Below the pieces are notes generated by a model. The model saw only the letters and a list, made by a program, of their open reading frames with translations. It ran no database searches and was not told the origin of the DNA. A stretch of 64,000 nt of DNA from CAMPJM01 sp964440915 (GTDB taxonomy: Bacteria > Bacteroidota > Bacteroidia > Cytophagales > Cyclobacteriaceae), in contig CAYTTV010000001.1 in the NCBI GenBank assembly GCA_964440915.1, forward strand, positions 62,001 to 126,000. The letters run 5' to 3'. The translations under genes were made by a program, and so were the position numbers. Below, piece by piece: positions 27,016 to 36,199 of this stretch (positions are counted from its first letter, which is position 1; every line of letters starts with the position of its first letter).

Positions 27016-27044
27016 AAAAAAAGCCCCAAATTGGGGCTTTTTTT
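27016..27044. terminator. Bidirectional intrinsic terminator
   Basis: A near-perfect palindrome: seven A, GCCCCAA, then TTGGGGC and seven T. It lies between the convergent lipoprotein gene and tsf and can serve both strands. Confidence 0.92.
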
Positions 27045-27069
27045 ATTGATAATGTCCGGTCTCAAATAT

Positions 27070-27900
27070 TTAACCAATCGATATCCTTTTGAAGGAAGAT
27101 ACAGTAAGTCCTTTATTAACACTATCCAAATATTTGGCAATTGTCAACCCATTGTCTTTTACAAAGGCCTGATTGAGCAAAGTGTTTTCTTTATAGAACT
27201 TGTTCAGTTTCCCTTCCGCGATCTTGTCTAGCATTGCTTCTGGCTTTCCTTCTGCCCTAGCTTGCTCCCTTCCTATCTCAATTTCTCTTGCAACGATAGT
27301 CGGATCTACATCATCTTTATCCACGCCTACTGGATTCATGGCAGCAATTTGCATTGCCACGTCCCTACCTGCTGCTGCAACATCAGCACCATTGGCTCCT
27401 TTCAATCCAACCAATACGCCTAATTTGCTTCCAGCATGGATATAAGTAACCACTGCATCTGCATTTAGTATCTCATAAGCCACAATTTCGATCTTTTCCC
27501 CTATCTTACCTACTAGCTCTATGATCTTCTCTTCAACTGTCTGGTCACCTATTTTCTCACTTTTAAGAGCATCTACCGAAGCAGGTTTCTTCTCAACCGC
27601 TACGTTTAGGATAGCATTGCCCAGGTTTTGGAATTCTTCATTCTTTCCCACAAAGTCAGTTTCGCAGCCAAGCGCTACTAGTACACCTTCAGTATTGTTA
27701 TCGTTGGTATTTACAAAAACTGCTCCTTCGGTAGTTTCACGATCAGATCTAGAAGCAGAAACTTTTTGCCCTTTTTTTCTAAGCAGGTCGATTGCAGCGT
27801 CAAAATCACCGTTTGCTTCAGTCAATGCTTTTTTACAATCCATCATCCCTGCACCCGTCATTTGTCGCAGTTTGTTAACTTCTTGTGCTGTAATAGCCAT
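27070..27900 (-). CDS. tsf: Translation elongation factor Ts
   Basis: A 276-residue guanine-nucleotide exchange factor for EF-Tu. The UBA-like N-terminus and core motif are intact (VNKLRQMTGAGMMDCKKALTEANGD), and ALGCETDFVGKNEEF and HAGSKLGVLV follow. The start at 27900 (MAITAQEV) matches the family; an upstream in-frame ATG at 27960 would add 20 unconserved residues. It is the last gene of rplM-rpsI-rpsB-tsf. Confidence 0.97.
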   Translation of the reverse strand: MAITAQEVNKLRQMTGAGMMDCKKALTEANGDFDAAIDLLRKKGQKVSASRSDRETTEGAVFVNTNDNNTEGVLVALGCETDFVGKNEEFQNLGNAILNVAVEKKPASVDALKSEKIGDQTVEEKIIELVGKIGEKIEIVAYEILNADAVVTYIHAGSKLGVLVGLKGANGADVAAAGRDVAMQIAAMNPVGVDKDDVDPTIVAREIEIGREQARAEGKPEAMLDKIAEGKLNKFYKENTLLNQAFVKDNGLTIAKYLDSVNKGLTVSSFKRISIG

Positions 27901-27994
27901 ATCTCTAATGGTTTTGGGTTGTTCTAAATAAAAAAATGAACACTGAAGTTTAACGTCCAATGTTCAATTTTTCTTAAAATATATTGTATGGTTT

Positions 27995-28804
27995 TTAATT
28001 CTTATCTTCTTCCGATTCTACTTCCACAGCACTAGCCTTGACCTCAGTCTTTTCACCTTCGTCTACAGCCCGCTTGGCAGCTTCTTCTTCCTGAAGTTGT
28101 TTGTCATCCTTATCTCTCTTGCGTTCTGCTAATCCTTCTTCTATGGCTGCACCGAATGCTTTTACTATCAAAGAGATAGATTTGTAGGCATCATCATTAG
28201 CAGGAATAGGAAAGTTTGCAAGATTCGGATTGGAGTTGGTATCAACCACAGCAAACACCGGAATGTTCAATTTGTGGGCCTCTTGAACAGCAATATGCTC
28301 TCTTTTGATATCGACCACAAACAAGGCTGCAGGCAGACGAGTAAGGTCGGCGATCCCTCCCAACACTCTTTCCAATTTTTCCTTTTCACGCGTAACCATC
28401 AATCGCTCTCTTTTGGCCATGTTTTGGTAAGCTTCATCTTTCATAAGCTTATCAATACCTGCCATCTTTTTGAGTGATTTTCTGATCGTCGCAAAGTTGG
28501 TAAGCATACCACCCAACCACCTTTCGGTCACGAATGGCATTTTCAGTCTTTTTGCCTCATCGGCAACCAGATCTTTTGCTTGTTTTTTTGTAGCTACGAA
28601 CATTACCTTTCGGCCGTTACGAACTACTTGCTTGACAGCGTTAGATGCTTCTTCAAGGCTGGCAAGGGTCTTATTCAAATCGATAATATGGATCCCGTTT
28701 CGTTCCATAAATATATATGGTGCCATTTTGGGATCCCACTTTCTTGTTAAGTGTCCAAAATGGACACCAGCATCTAGTAAGTCTTTGTACGTGAGTTTAG
28801 TCAT
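27995..28804 (-). CDS. rpsB: 30S ribosomal protein S2
   Basis: A 269-residue small-subunit protein. It starts with TKLTYKDLLDAGVHFGHLTRKWDP and carries RNGIHIIDL, FVTERWLGGMLTNF and VFAVVDTNSNPN. The acidic/lysine-rich C-terminal tail (about 230-269) is typical of Bacteroidetes S2. It is followed 94 bp later by tsf, the usual pairing. Confidence 0.98.
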   Translation of the reverse strand: MTKLTYKDLLDAGVHFGHLTRKWDPKMAPYIFMERNGIHIIDLNKTLASLEEASNAVKQVVRNGRKVMFVATKKQAKDLVADEAKRLKMPFVTERWLGGMLTNFATIRKSLKKMAGIDKLMKDEAYQNMAKRERLMVTREKEKLERVLGGIADLTRLPAALFVVDIKREHIAVQEAHKLNIPVFAVVDTNSNPNLANFPIPANDDAYKSISLIVKAFGAAIEEGLAERKRDKDDKQLQEEEAAKRAVDEGEKTEVKASAVEVESEEDKN

Positions 28805-28830
28805 TAAAAGAGAATTATTATGCGTTAATC

Positions 28831-29217
28831 TTAACGTTTACTGAACTGGAATGACCTTCTGGCTTTCCTACGTCCGTATTTCTTTCGCTCTACCATTCGA
28901 GGGTCTCTTGTCAAGAACCCTTCCTTTTTTAGAGCAGGGCGATATTCAATATTCACCTCACATAAGGCCCTTGATATAGCCAAACGAACTGCTTCGGCTT
29001 GGCCTGTTGAACCACCACCGTCCACATTTACTTTTATGGAAAAAGAATCGCCTACGTTTACCAAGTGTAAAGGCTGCTTTACTATAGTCTGTAAAATCTC
29101 AGAAGGAAAATATTCTTTGATATCTCGGCTATTTACGGTAATCTCTCCGTTACCAGATGACATGTATATCCTGGCTACCGAGGTTTTCCTTCTTCCGATC
29201 GAGTTTACTACTTCCAT
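28831..29217 (-). CDS. rpsI: 30S ribosomal protein S9
   Basis: A 128-residue protein with the S9 signatures SIGRRKTSVARIY, VDGGGSTGQAEAVRLAISRA and the C-terminal RKKYGRRKARRSFQFSKR that reaches into the ribosomal P site. It starts 11 nt after the rplM stop. Confidence 0.98.
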   Translation of the reverse strand: MEVVNSIGRRKTSVARIYMSSGNGEITVNSRDIKEYFPSEILQTIVKQPLHLVNVGDSFSIKVNVDGGGSTGQAEAVRLAISRALCEVNIEYRPALKKEGFLTRDPRMVERKKYGRRKARRSFQFSKR

Positions 29218-29228
29218 GAACTTAATCT

Positions 29229-29672
29229 TTAAAATTTAATTTCTTTAGGCTTCTGTGCTTCATGAGGATGCTCAGCACCTTCATATACGTATAGGTTTTT
29301 GAACAAGGCCCTGCCTAGCCTATTTTTAGGCAGCATCCCTCTGACAGCTCTTTCCACAAGCAATGTAGAAGATTTTCTTTTCAGCTCTATAGGAGTAATT
29401 TGCCTTTGTCCTCCAGGATATCCGGTATGAGACAAATACACACGATCCGTCCATTTTTTTCCCGTCAACCTGATCTTATCAGCATTAATAACAATTACGT
29501 TATCACCACAGTCCAAATGAGGAGTATATCCTGGCTTATGCTTTCCTCTTATTATTTTCGCTACGTCACTGGAAAATCGACCTAATACCTTAGCACTAGC
29601 GTCCACTATCACCCATCCTTTATCAACTGTAGCTTTATTTAACGAAACTGTCTTAAAACTTAAAGTATCCAC
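29229..29672 (-). CDS. rplM: 50S ribosomal protein L13
   Basis: A 147-residue large-subunit protein. GWVIVDASAKVLGRFSSDVA, HLDCGDNVIVINADKI, YLSHTGYPGG, AVRGMLPKNRLGR and LYVYEGAEHPHEAQKP are all present. It heads the rplM-rpsI-rpsB-tsf operon, with a well-formed promoter about 55 bp upstream. Confidence 0.98.
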   Translation of the reverse strand: MDTLSFKTVSLNKATVDKGWVIVDASAKVLGRFSSDVAKIIRGKHKPGYTPHLDCGDNVIVINADKIRLTGKKWTDRVYLSHTGYPGGQRQITPIELKRKSSTLLVERAVRGMLPKNRLGRALFKNLYVYEGAEHPHEAQKPKEIKF

Positions 29673-29725
29673 CTTAAAACGTTGTTTTATCCAATAAACA
29701 ATTATTTACCCCTCAAAAAGGGACA

Positions 29726-29756
29726 CAAAGATAGGGGCTTAATCTTTGATTTGCAA
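29726..29756 (-). promoter_or_regulatory. Promoter of the rplM operon
   Basis: On the minus strand, TTG at 29754-29756 and TATCTTTG at 29726-29733 are separated by 20 bp. This matches the Bacteroidetes sigma pattern TTG-(about 19-21)-TAnnTTTG. The implied leader is close to 50 nt. Confidence 0.75.
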
Positions 29757-29784
29757 CTGTATTATTTATTTAATCCAGTAAATT

Positions 29785-30516
29785 TTAATGGCTGTGCGAA
29801 TTTTTCTCCAGTTGCTTTATCAAAACAGCAAAGTCTTTAGGATATGGTGCTTCTATGCTTATGTTTTTTTCTGTGTCGAGCGCACGGAACTGCAACCCAA
29901 ACGCATGCAGAGCCACCCTTTTGATCAATGGCTGCTCTTCAGTGTCCTTTTTCAAATTAAACCTGCGCTTGATCTTTGAAAGGTAAACGTTTTGCCCACC
30001 GTACTGCTCGTCGCTTGCAATAGGCGCACCTATGCGTGACAAATGGATCCTTATCTGGTGCATCCTTCCGGTAAGGGGTTCACAAGCAACTAAAGTATGC
30101 ATTTTATATGCCCGTACCGTATTCACGGTGGTTTCAGCCGGCTTGCCTTTATGAGGGTCTATCTTTACCAAGCCCCTGGTCAAAGAATAGATAGGCATAC
30201 TGATAACTTTGTCTTTGAAGTTGTGTAAGCCATCGCAAACGGCATGATATACCTTCTTCACAGTTCGGTCTTCAAACTGCATCGATAGTCTTTTATAAGC
30301 CTCTGGGTGCTTGGCTATAGCAAGCGCACCAGAAGTTTCTTTATCCAACCTATGACAAACTTGAGCTGTTGGGCAATACTCCCTAGCCATTTCCAAGATA
30401 CTGGTTATGCTAGCAATGTTCCTGTCATCTAGCGTCGCAATGCCAGAAGGCTTATTGATCACGATATAATCCTCGTCCTCAAAAAGGATCAGGTCTTTAA
30501 ACTGATTTCTTTCCAT
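29785..30516 (-). CDS. RluA-family 23S/tRNA pseudouridine synthase
   Basis: A 243-residue RluA-type enzyme that isomerises uridine in structured RNA. The catalytic Asp lies in CHRLDKETSGALAIAKHPEA (about residue 56), preceded by YIVINKPSGIATLDD. GRMHQIRIHLSRIGAPIASD is the RNA-binding block. There is no S4 domain. The target uridine is not determinable. Confidence 0.93.
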   Translation of the reverse strand: MERNQFKDLILFEDEDYIVINKPSGIATLDDRNIASITSILEMAREYCPTAQVCHRLDKETSGALAIAKHPEAYKRLSMQFEDRTVKKVYHAVCDGLHNFKDKVISMPIYSLTRGLVKIDPHKGKPAETTVNTVRAYKMHTLVACEPLTGRMHQIRIHLSRIGAPIASDEQYGGQNVYLSKIKRRFNLKKDTEEQPLIKRVALHAFGLQFRALDTEKNISIEAPYPKDFAVLIKQLEKNSHSH

Positions 30517-30575
30517 TGCTGCAAAAGTACAAAAGTATATGGAAACTAAATGCTAGACATACGCCTCTTTCTGAA

Positions 30576-31679
30576 CTATGTATGCTGCTCTTTTTGCTTA
30601 TCTCGGCTTCTTGTCACATAAAAAACGATAACTACCCCTGCAATTACCAACGGAATGCTCAGCCATTGCCCCATGTTTAAGGCTAGATTATCTTCAAAGT
30701 CCACCTGGTTCTCCTTCAAAAACTCATATAGAATGCGTAAACCAAAGATTACGATCAAGAATATTCCAAAAAGCAGTCCTTCAGGCATGCTTTCTTTCAT
30801 TTTTCTCCAGACACCAAACAGAATGAAGAACAATATAAGACAGCTAAACGACTCGTACAGCTGAGCAGGATGTCGGGGCATACCCCAAATGTTTACTATG
30901 GCGGTATATTGGCCATTTGTTTGGCTAAGAGAATAAGTCAAATCTAAAGTAGGGTCGATAAAGGTATGGGGCTCATCTACAGTATTGTAAGTGACCAGAA
31001 GGTTTTTTACACTATGTTCTATGTAACTTCTTATGGCATCCTCTTCATACTGGCCTCTTATGAAACTAAGCTCCAATCCTACAGGCACAAATGCTGTACC
31101 TTCTTGAGCTTCTCCTTCACGTTTAAAAGCTTCTGCCTTTTCAATCTCGGGAAAGTTAAAGGTGATAGCTTCTTCAATATGCCTGGCAAATACGACACCT
31201 TTATCTGTGCCGGTAGGAAGTCCAATGATCTCTGAATTGATAAAATTGCCCAATCGGATAAAACACCCCGCCAAGGCTATGACAATGACAAGCCGGTCCA
31301 ATACCCATAGGTAGCTTTGGTCCTTTTTTCTTTTGGCATATAGGTACAGGGCTATAAGAATTCCAATTGTAGCACCATGGCTTGCCAAACCTCCCTCATT
31401 GATCATTAATATTCTAACGGGATCTGCTAAATAAGTAGCCGGCTCATAAAAGAACACATGACCCAATCGGGCACCTACAATGGTCGCTATCACCATATAA
31501 ATGGTCAACAGTTCCACATCTTTCTCGGGCTTTCCCTCGCTTTTAAAAATATGAAATAGTATCTGCTGGCCTATCAAAAATCCAGAAGCGAAAAGAAGGC
31601 CGTAATAAGCAATATTTAAAGAACCTAAAGGAAGTAAAATGGGATTTGGATCCCATACGATGGATTGTGCGAAAATCAT
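30576..31679 (-). CDS. lgt: Prolipoprotein diacylglyceryl transferase
   Basis: A 367-residue inner-membrane enzyme that transfers diacylglycerol to the lipobox Cys of prolipoproteins, needed for the many lipoproteins here. Several membrane segments are evident. The key motifs are ATIVGARLGHVFFYEP, GGLASHGATIG, IRLGNFINSEIIGLPT and MPRHPAQLYESF. Compared with E. coli Lgt (about 290 residues), an extra segment of about 80 residues lies between the GNFINSE and HPAQLYE motifs (about 175-255); it is likely extracytoplasmic. Confidence 0.96.
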   Translation of the reverse strand: MIFAQSIVWDPNPILLPLGSLNIAYYGLLFASGFLIGQQILFHIFKSEGKPEKDVELLTIYMVIATIVGARLGHVFFYEPATYLADPVRILMINEGGLASHGATIGILIALYLYAKRKKDQSYLWVLDRLVIVIALAGCFIRLGNFINSEIIGLPTGTDKGVVFARHIEEAITFNFPEIEKAEAFKREGEAQEGTAFVPVGLELSFIRGQYEEDAIRSYIEHSVKNLLVTYNTVDEPHTFIDPTLDLTYSLSQTNGQYTAIVNIWGMPRHPAQLYESFSCLILFFILFGVWRKMKESMPEGLLFGIFLIVIFGLRILYEFLKENQVDFEDNLALNMGQWLSIPLVIAGVVIVFYVTRSRDKQKEQHT

Positions 31680-31885
31680 ATTACTGTTGATGTTTATGCT
31701 ATGCCAGTTTAGTCAAGACTTGCCTCTTTTATTTCACCTTCATTGAAAGTAAGAAAGATCAATGCCCTTACCTAATGACATTCCCTGCCAAATATAAAAT
31801 AATTATGCTTCTTCACACTCCTAAATGACCAAGAGAATTCAACATTGTGGATTTACCGGCTTACCAGCCCCCTTTAATCGCTCAG

Positions 31886-33760
31886 TCAATCTAAGGCTTC
31901 CAATGCGAGGAGTTCCTTTTCAAAGCCTCCTGACAATATTGGGAATCTGCACCAGCTTCTGGGGTCTACATTAAAATCATCCAAATGAAAACTTGGCGCT
32001 GTTCTTTCCCTTTTCCATTGATTCCTTGACCATAATCTAAAAAAACGTTTGATGTGCAGCTTCAATAGTGCCTTGCTTTCCAATTTTTGGCGATCCAGGG
32101 CATGATACACCTCTACTGGCGATTTCCTTTCCTTTATGGCCAAACGCTCTATCGCTACTATGACTGCGTAAGGCATCAAGTCTTTCTCGTCGGTCTGCTC
32201 TTGGTCAGAAGGGCGCAATTCGGCACTTGGCGTAAGTGCATTTACCCATTGCAAGCCTTCATATCCAAGTGCTCGTTCAGCCCACTGAAGCCACTTGAGC
32301 AGGAAATATTTATCAATGCCGGCCAGCAGCGCGATGCTTCCACTTGTATCCCCATCCATTGTAGCGTACCCCACATCCCCTTCACTTCGGTTGGAAGTTG
32401 TGATGAGAAGCTTCCTTTCTATATTGGTGATCATCCATATACTAGGAGACCTGACCCTAGCCTGTATGTTCTGGAGGGCTATATCATCTGTTTCCCAATT
32501 GAGCTTTCGCTGAAGGACGGTTTCCACCTTGCGGGTATAAGATTTTACCTCTTCATCGATAGACCATTGATAAAAGGTTGCTCCCAATGAGCGGGCGAGT
32601 TTTTCTGCAGACGAAAAAGTTGCCTCTGAAGAGTTCACTGTGCTTTGGTAGGCACAAGTAAGGACATGACGTGTTATATATTGCTCGACGTCTAGGTTGG
32701 TGTTGTTAAGGCCGTTGAGCAGGTCGTCACGTCCTATTTTTTTCAAGAAAGGCTCTGCTCCCAATTCAGCCACGCCCCTTCTAATCATATGGGCTACTAA
32801 AACCGCACATGCCGAAGAGTCTGCTCCCCCGCTTAAAGAAAGGACAAAACCCCTACTCCTACTTTTTCTCATATAATCAAAAAGAGCAAGGGAAAGCGCA
32901 TTCGAGAAAGCGTGGAATGCTTGATCATCTCCCTCACCGACTTCTTCAACAGCATCCATTGTATCGTTTTCCCTATACGTAACTGCCAAAAGATTATAAT
33001 CTTTGAAAGAAAGCAGCGTGTTCTTTTTTACGATATTGCCGCCATAACCAAAAAGTATATCCCCATCATAAATCATTCTTCCAGCCTCATTACCCAACAA
33101 ATTCACATATACATAAAGGCACTTGAGCTGAGCAGAACTCTCCCTCACCAAAGCTTCCCTCAACTTGGTCTTTCTCAAGGCAAAATGACTAGCACTTGGA
33201 TTTAAAATAATGTCCACCTCATTTTTATAGTGGGTCAAGCCAGGTCTTAACGCTTCATTCCAAGCATCCTCACATATTTCAAACCCTACCTTAAATCCAT
33301 TAATGGTAAAAACAATGCTGCCTATATTATATACTTCACCTCCTATGCTAACAGTGCCTACTTCTCCAGGCTTCCACGGAGAAAACCAGCGCGATTCATA
33401 GTGTACGCCTTCGTTAGGCAAATGCTGTTTGGCAATAATGCCCAATATCTGGCCGTCGCTTAAAAGGCAGGCACAATTATAAAGATTATCCTTATGCCGT
33501 AAGGGCAGTCCTACAGCTACGGCGATCCCACTAGTATAAGGGAGCAATAGATTCAGTTGGTTCAGGGCCTCTTCTGCAACCCAGTTGGCCAGAAAGGTGT
33601 CTTCACACCCATAACCTGTAATGCACAGCTCGGGCAGACAAAGCAAATCGACTTGTTCAGCTTTAGCAGCTTGTATGGCATTTTTAATATTTTCAATATT
33701 CCCTTCCCAATCAAGTGGTGTCTGATTGAGTGAGGCTCCAGCGACTTTGATTGCTTTCAC
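31886..33760 (-). CDS. nadE: Glutamine-dependent NAD(+) synthetase
   Basis: A 624-residue two-domain enzyme for the last step of NAD synthesis. The N-terminal nitrilase-type glutaminase domain (about 1-280) has Glu in LCLPELCITGYG, Lys in IAKQHLPNEGVHYE and the nucleophilic Cys in FEICEDAW. The C-terminal synthetase domain has the PP-loop SLSGGADSSACAV and later MITNIERKLLITTSNRSEGDVG, with PSAELRP near the end. The length is typical for fused NadE. Confidence 0.96.
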   Translation of the reverse strand: MKAIKVAGASLNQTPLDWEGNIENIKNAIQAAKAEQVDLLCLPELCITGYGCEDTFLANWVAEEALNQLNLLLPYTSGIAVAVGLPLRHKDNLYNCACLLSDGQILGIIAKQHLPNEGVHYESRWFSPWKPGEVGTVSIGGEVYNIGSIVFTINGFKVGFEICEDAWNEALRPGLTHYKNEVDIILNPSASHFALRKTKLREALVRESSAQLKCLYVYVNLLGNEAGRMIYDGDILFGYGGNIVKKNTLLSFKDYNLLAVTYRENDTMDAVEEVGEGDDQAFHAFSNALSLALFDYMRKSRSRGFVLSLSGGADSSACAVLVAHMIRRGVAELGAEPFLKKIGRDDLLNGLNNTNLDVEQYITRHVLTCAYQSTVNSSEATFSSAEKLARSLGATFYQWSIDEEVKSYTRKVETVLQRKLNWETDDIALQNIQARVRSPSIWMITNIERKLLITTSNRSEGDVGYATMDGDTSGSIALLAGIDKYFLLKWLQWAERALGYEGLQWVNALTPSAELRPSDQEQTDEKDLMPYAVIVAIERLAIKERKSPVEVYHALDRQKLESKALLKLHIKRFFRLWSRNQWKRERTAPSFHLDDFNVDPRSWCRFPILSGGFEKELLALEALD

Positions 33761-33800
33761 ATTAAAAATTTTTGTGTGTTAGATAAAAAAATCAAGAAAA

Positions 33801-33808
33801 CAAATATA
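33801..33808 (-). promoter_or_regulatory. Bacteroidetes-type -7 element upstream of nadE
   Basis: TATATTTG on the minus strand, about 40 bp before the nadE start, matches TAnnTTTG exactly. A -33 TTG at the right distance was not found. Confidence 0.45.
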
Positions 33809-34046
33809 GGAAGATGTCAGAAACATATAAAAAATCAAATTGATAAAGCTTAACCGGACTCGGCAATGAATAAAATGTGATAACCTATAGCCCTCTTGAA
33901 TGGACGGGAATACTATTAGATCCGATAAGTTGTTTATTCAACAGAAAATATTTTAATTTATCCTTCCTCCACACTATAAAGGATGAAGTTCGATGCCCTT
34001 ATAAAATTTTTGAATGTCAATGAACCCTATATTTTTGAATAAAGCC

Positions 34047-35402
34047 ATGATGAGAACAATATTTTTAATGTTCTTTCTGTTCCATGCCAACCACAGCCCT
34101 GCTCAGATGTTTCAGGCAGATATGGACAGTATCAACCGATACACCTCTAAGGACTTTCAGGAAATGAAAAGGCAGTTAGGAATAACCGTAGAAAACAGGC
34201 CTGGTCCTTCGGGAGATCCCAATGCATCAAACGCGGCCAACACTGAAGAAGCAATGGTAAATGCTTATTCCCTGCCGGACCCTTTAACAACCAATAAAGG
34301 AGTGAAAGTTAACAGTGCAAAAGATTGGTGGGAGACTCGCAGGCCAGAGATTGTAGAAGATTTTGAGCGAGAAATGTATGGGCGATTGCCAGACAAGCTA
34401 CCTCAAGTTCGTTGGACTATCATTTCAGTTAAAGATACGGTAATCGGTACGTATCCTGTAAAGGAAAAGACATTGGCAGGAGTGGTGGATAATGCTATAT
34501 ATCCAGAAATTGAAGTTACGATTGAATTGGTGGTCGGTACGCCTGCCAATGCAACACAGCCTGTTCCCGTGGTCATGGAGTTTGGTTTTGTACGATGGCC
34601 TTTTGGCAACCAGTCGCCCGAACCCAATTATTTCATGTCTCCCTATGAGCCTCGTTGGCAGCAGCAACTGCTATCCCAAGGCTGGGGTTACGCCATTCTG
34701 GTACCCAACAGTATTCAAGCTGATCACGGCGCCGGACTTACAGCAGGCATCATTGGCCTGGTGAATAAGGGGGAACCTCGCAAGCCCGACCAATGGGGTG
34801 CACTGCGTGCATGGGCTTGGGGCGCCAGCAGAGCGATTGATTATTTTGAGACTGACACTGATGTTGATGCCAGTAAAATAGGGATCGAGGGCACTTCCAG
34901 ATATGGTAAAGCTTCTTTGGTAGCCATGGCTTTCGAACCTCGTATATCATTAGGTTTCATTGGCTCATCAGGAGCAGGAGGCGCGGCAATATTAAGACGC
35001 AATTTTGGCGAACAGGTGGAAAACTTAGCTTCTACTGCCGAATACCATTGGTTCTGTGGGAACTTCATTAAATATGCCAGCACTTTGCATGTAGAAGATT
35101 TACCTGTAGACGCACACCACCTGATCGCTTTATGTGCGCCCAGACCCGTATTTATCAGCGTCGGCTCGCCGTATATTGAAGGGCAATGGGTAGATGCCAA
35201 AGGAATGTTTTTGGCAGGAGTGCATGCAGGACCAGTCTATGAACTGTTAGGCAAGAAAGCACTCGGCACAGACAGGTTTCCATTTATTGGCGAAGCTTTG
35301 GCCGATGGAGAAATTGCTTTTCGCCAGCATGCAGGCGGTCATACAACTGGCCCCAACTGGAGCACCTGGATTGCATGGGCTTCTCGATATTGGAAAAAAT
35401 AA
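34047..35402 (+). CDS. CE15 glucuronoyl methylesterase-like secreted hydrolase
   Basis: A 451-residue alpha/beta hydrolase with a signal peptide (MRTIFLMFFLFHANHSPAQ). The catalytic Ser (residue 284 from this start) is in GIEGTSRYGKA, the SRxGK form of CE15. GSSGAGGAA and DAHHLIALCAPRPVFI follow, and the catalytic His is probably that in HAGGHTTGPNW near the C-terminus. CE15 enzymes cleave ester bonds between lignin and glucuronoxylan or related uronate esters. The start at 34047/34050 puts the signal peptide at the N-terminus; 34014 is also in frame. It stands alone, flanked by housekeeping genes. Confidence 0.85.
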   Translation: MMRTIFLMFFLFHANHSPAQMFQADMDSINRYTSKDFQEMKRQLGITVENRPGPSGDPNASNAANTEEAMVNAYSLPDPLTTNKGVKVNSAKDWWETRRPEIVEDFEREMYGRLPDKLPQVRWTIISVKDTVIGTYPVKEKTLAGVVDNAIYPEIEVTIELVVGTPANATQPVPVVMEFGFVRWPFGNQSPEPNYFMSPYEPRWQQQLLSQGWGYAILVPNSIQADHGAGLTAGIIGLVNKGEPRKPDQWGALRAWAWGASRAIDYFETDTDVDASKIGIEGTSRYGKASLVAMAFEPRISLGFIGSSGAGGAAILRRNFGEQVENLASTAEYHWFCGNFIKYASTLHVEDLPVDAHHLIALCAPRPVFISVGSPYIEGQWVDAKGMFLAGVHAGPVYELLGKKALGTDRFPFIGEALADGEIAFRQHAGGHTTGPNWSTWIAWASRYWKK

Positions 35403-35452
35403 TGGGGAGAGGGCTTGGTGAACTGATCGGAAAGCAGCCTACCTTCTAGAGC

Positions 35453-36199
35453 CTACATCGAAATATTCAATATCTCGCAAGATTTCTGGGCGGCATCTTG
35501 CTCTGCTTTCTTTTTGCTGTATCCTTTGCCTATGCTGACGGGCTCATTATCGATCAATAGCTGCATGGTGAACTCTTTGTATTGGTTATGCCCATTTTTC
35601 AGGGAAACGAGTTCGAAAGCGACATCTTTGTTTTCTTTTTGTGCCCACTCGATCACCTTGCTTTTGAAATTGGGGTTGGTCGTTACCACTTCCTGAAGGT
35701 CTACATGTGGGCTGATCAATTTTTTAAGGATGAACTTCTTACAGGAACTGTGCCCTCTATCCAGGTACAAAGCCCCTATAAAAGCTTCCAATGCATCGCA
35801 ATGCAATGATTTGTAGGAGAACCCGCTCTTTTTCCGTTCATTGTATTCGATCAGTTCGGCTACCCCTATTTTTCTTGCTAGTTTGTTCAGCGATTCCCTG
35901 TTTACTATCCTGGACCGGATCTCGGTAAGGAAACCTTCGTCTTTATAAGGAAACTTTTTGAATAAAAATTCGGCGACGACCATCCCTAGGACTGCATCAC
36001 CAAGATATTCCAAGCGCTCATTGGAAAGCTTTACACCCTTAATATCTTCTTTGGCAATTGAGCTGTGTTGAAAAGCAAGCTTGTAAATGGACAAATTTAG
36101 CGGTCTCTTCCCTATAATGGCCTTTATGTCGGCCACAAGCTTTTTATCCTTTTTATTATATCTTAAGGTAAGTCCGGAGAGTTGCCTCAGCAGCTTCAC
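35453..36199 (-). CDS. rnc: Ribonuclease III
   Basis: A 248-residue double-strand-specific RNase. The catalytic signature NERLEYLGDAVLGMVVAEFL is at about residues 60-79, the second acidic cluster is in DALEAFIGALYLDRG, and a C-terminal double-stranded RNA-binding domain (about 175-245) ends KKKAEQDAAQKSCEIL. The start overlaps the fabF stop by 1 nt, the usual Bacteroidetes order acpP-fabF-rnc. Confidence 0.97.
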   Translation of the reverse strand: MKLLRQLSGLTLRYNKKDKKLVADIKAIIGKRPLNLSIYKLAFQHSSIAKEDIKGVKLSNERLEYLGDAVLGMVVAEFLFKKFPYKDEGFLTEIRSRIVNRESLNKLARKIGVAELIEYNERKKSGFSYKSLHCDALEAFIGALYLDRGHSSCKKFILKKLISPHVDLQEVVTTNPNFKSKVIEWAQKENKDVAFELVSLKNGHNQYKEFTMQLLIDNEPVSIGKGYSKKKAEQDAAQKSCEILNISM

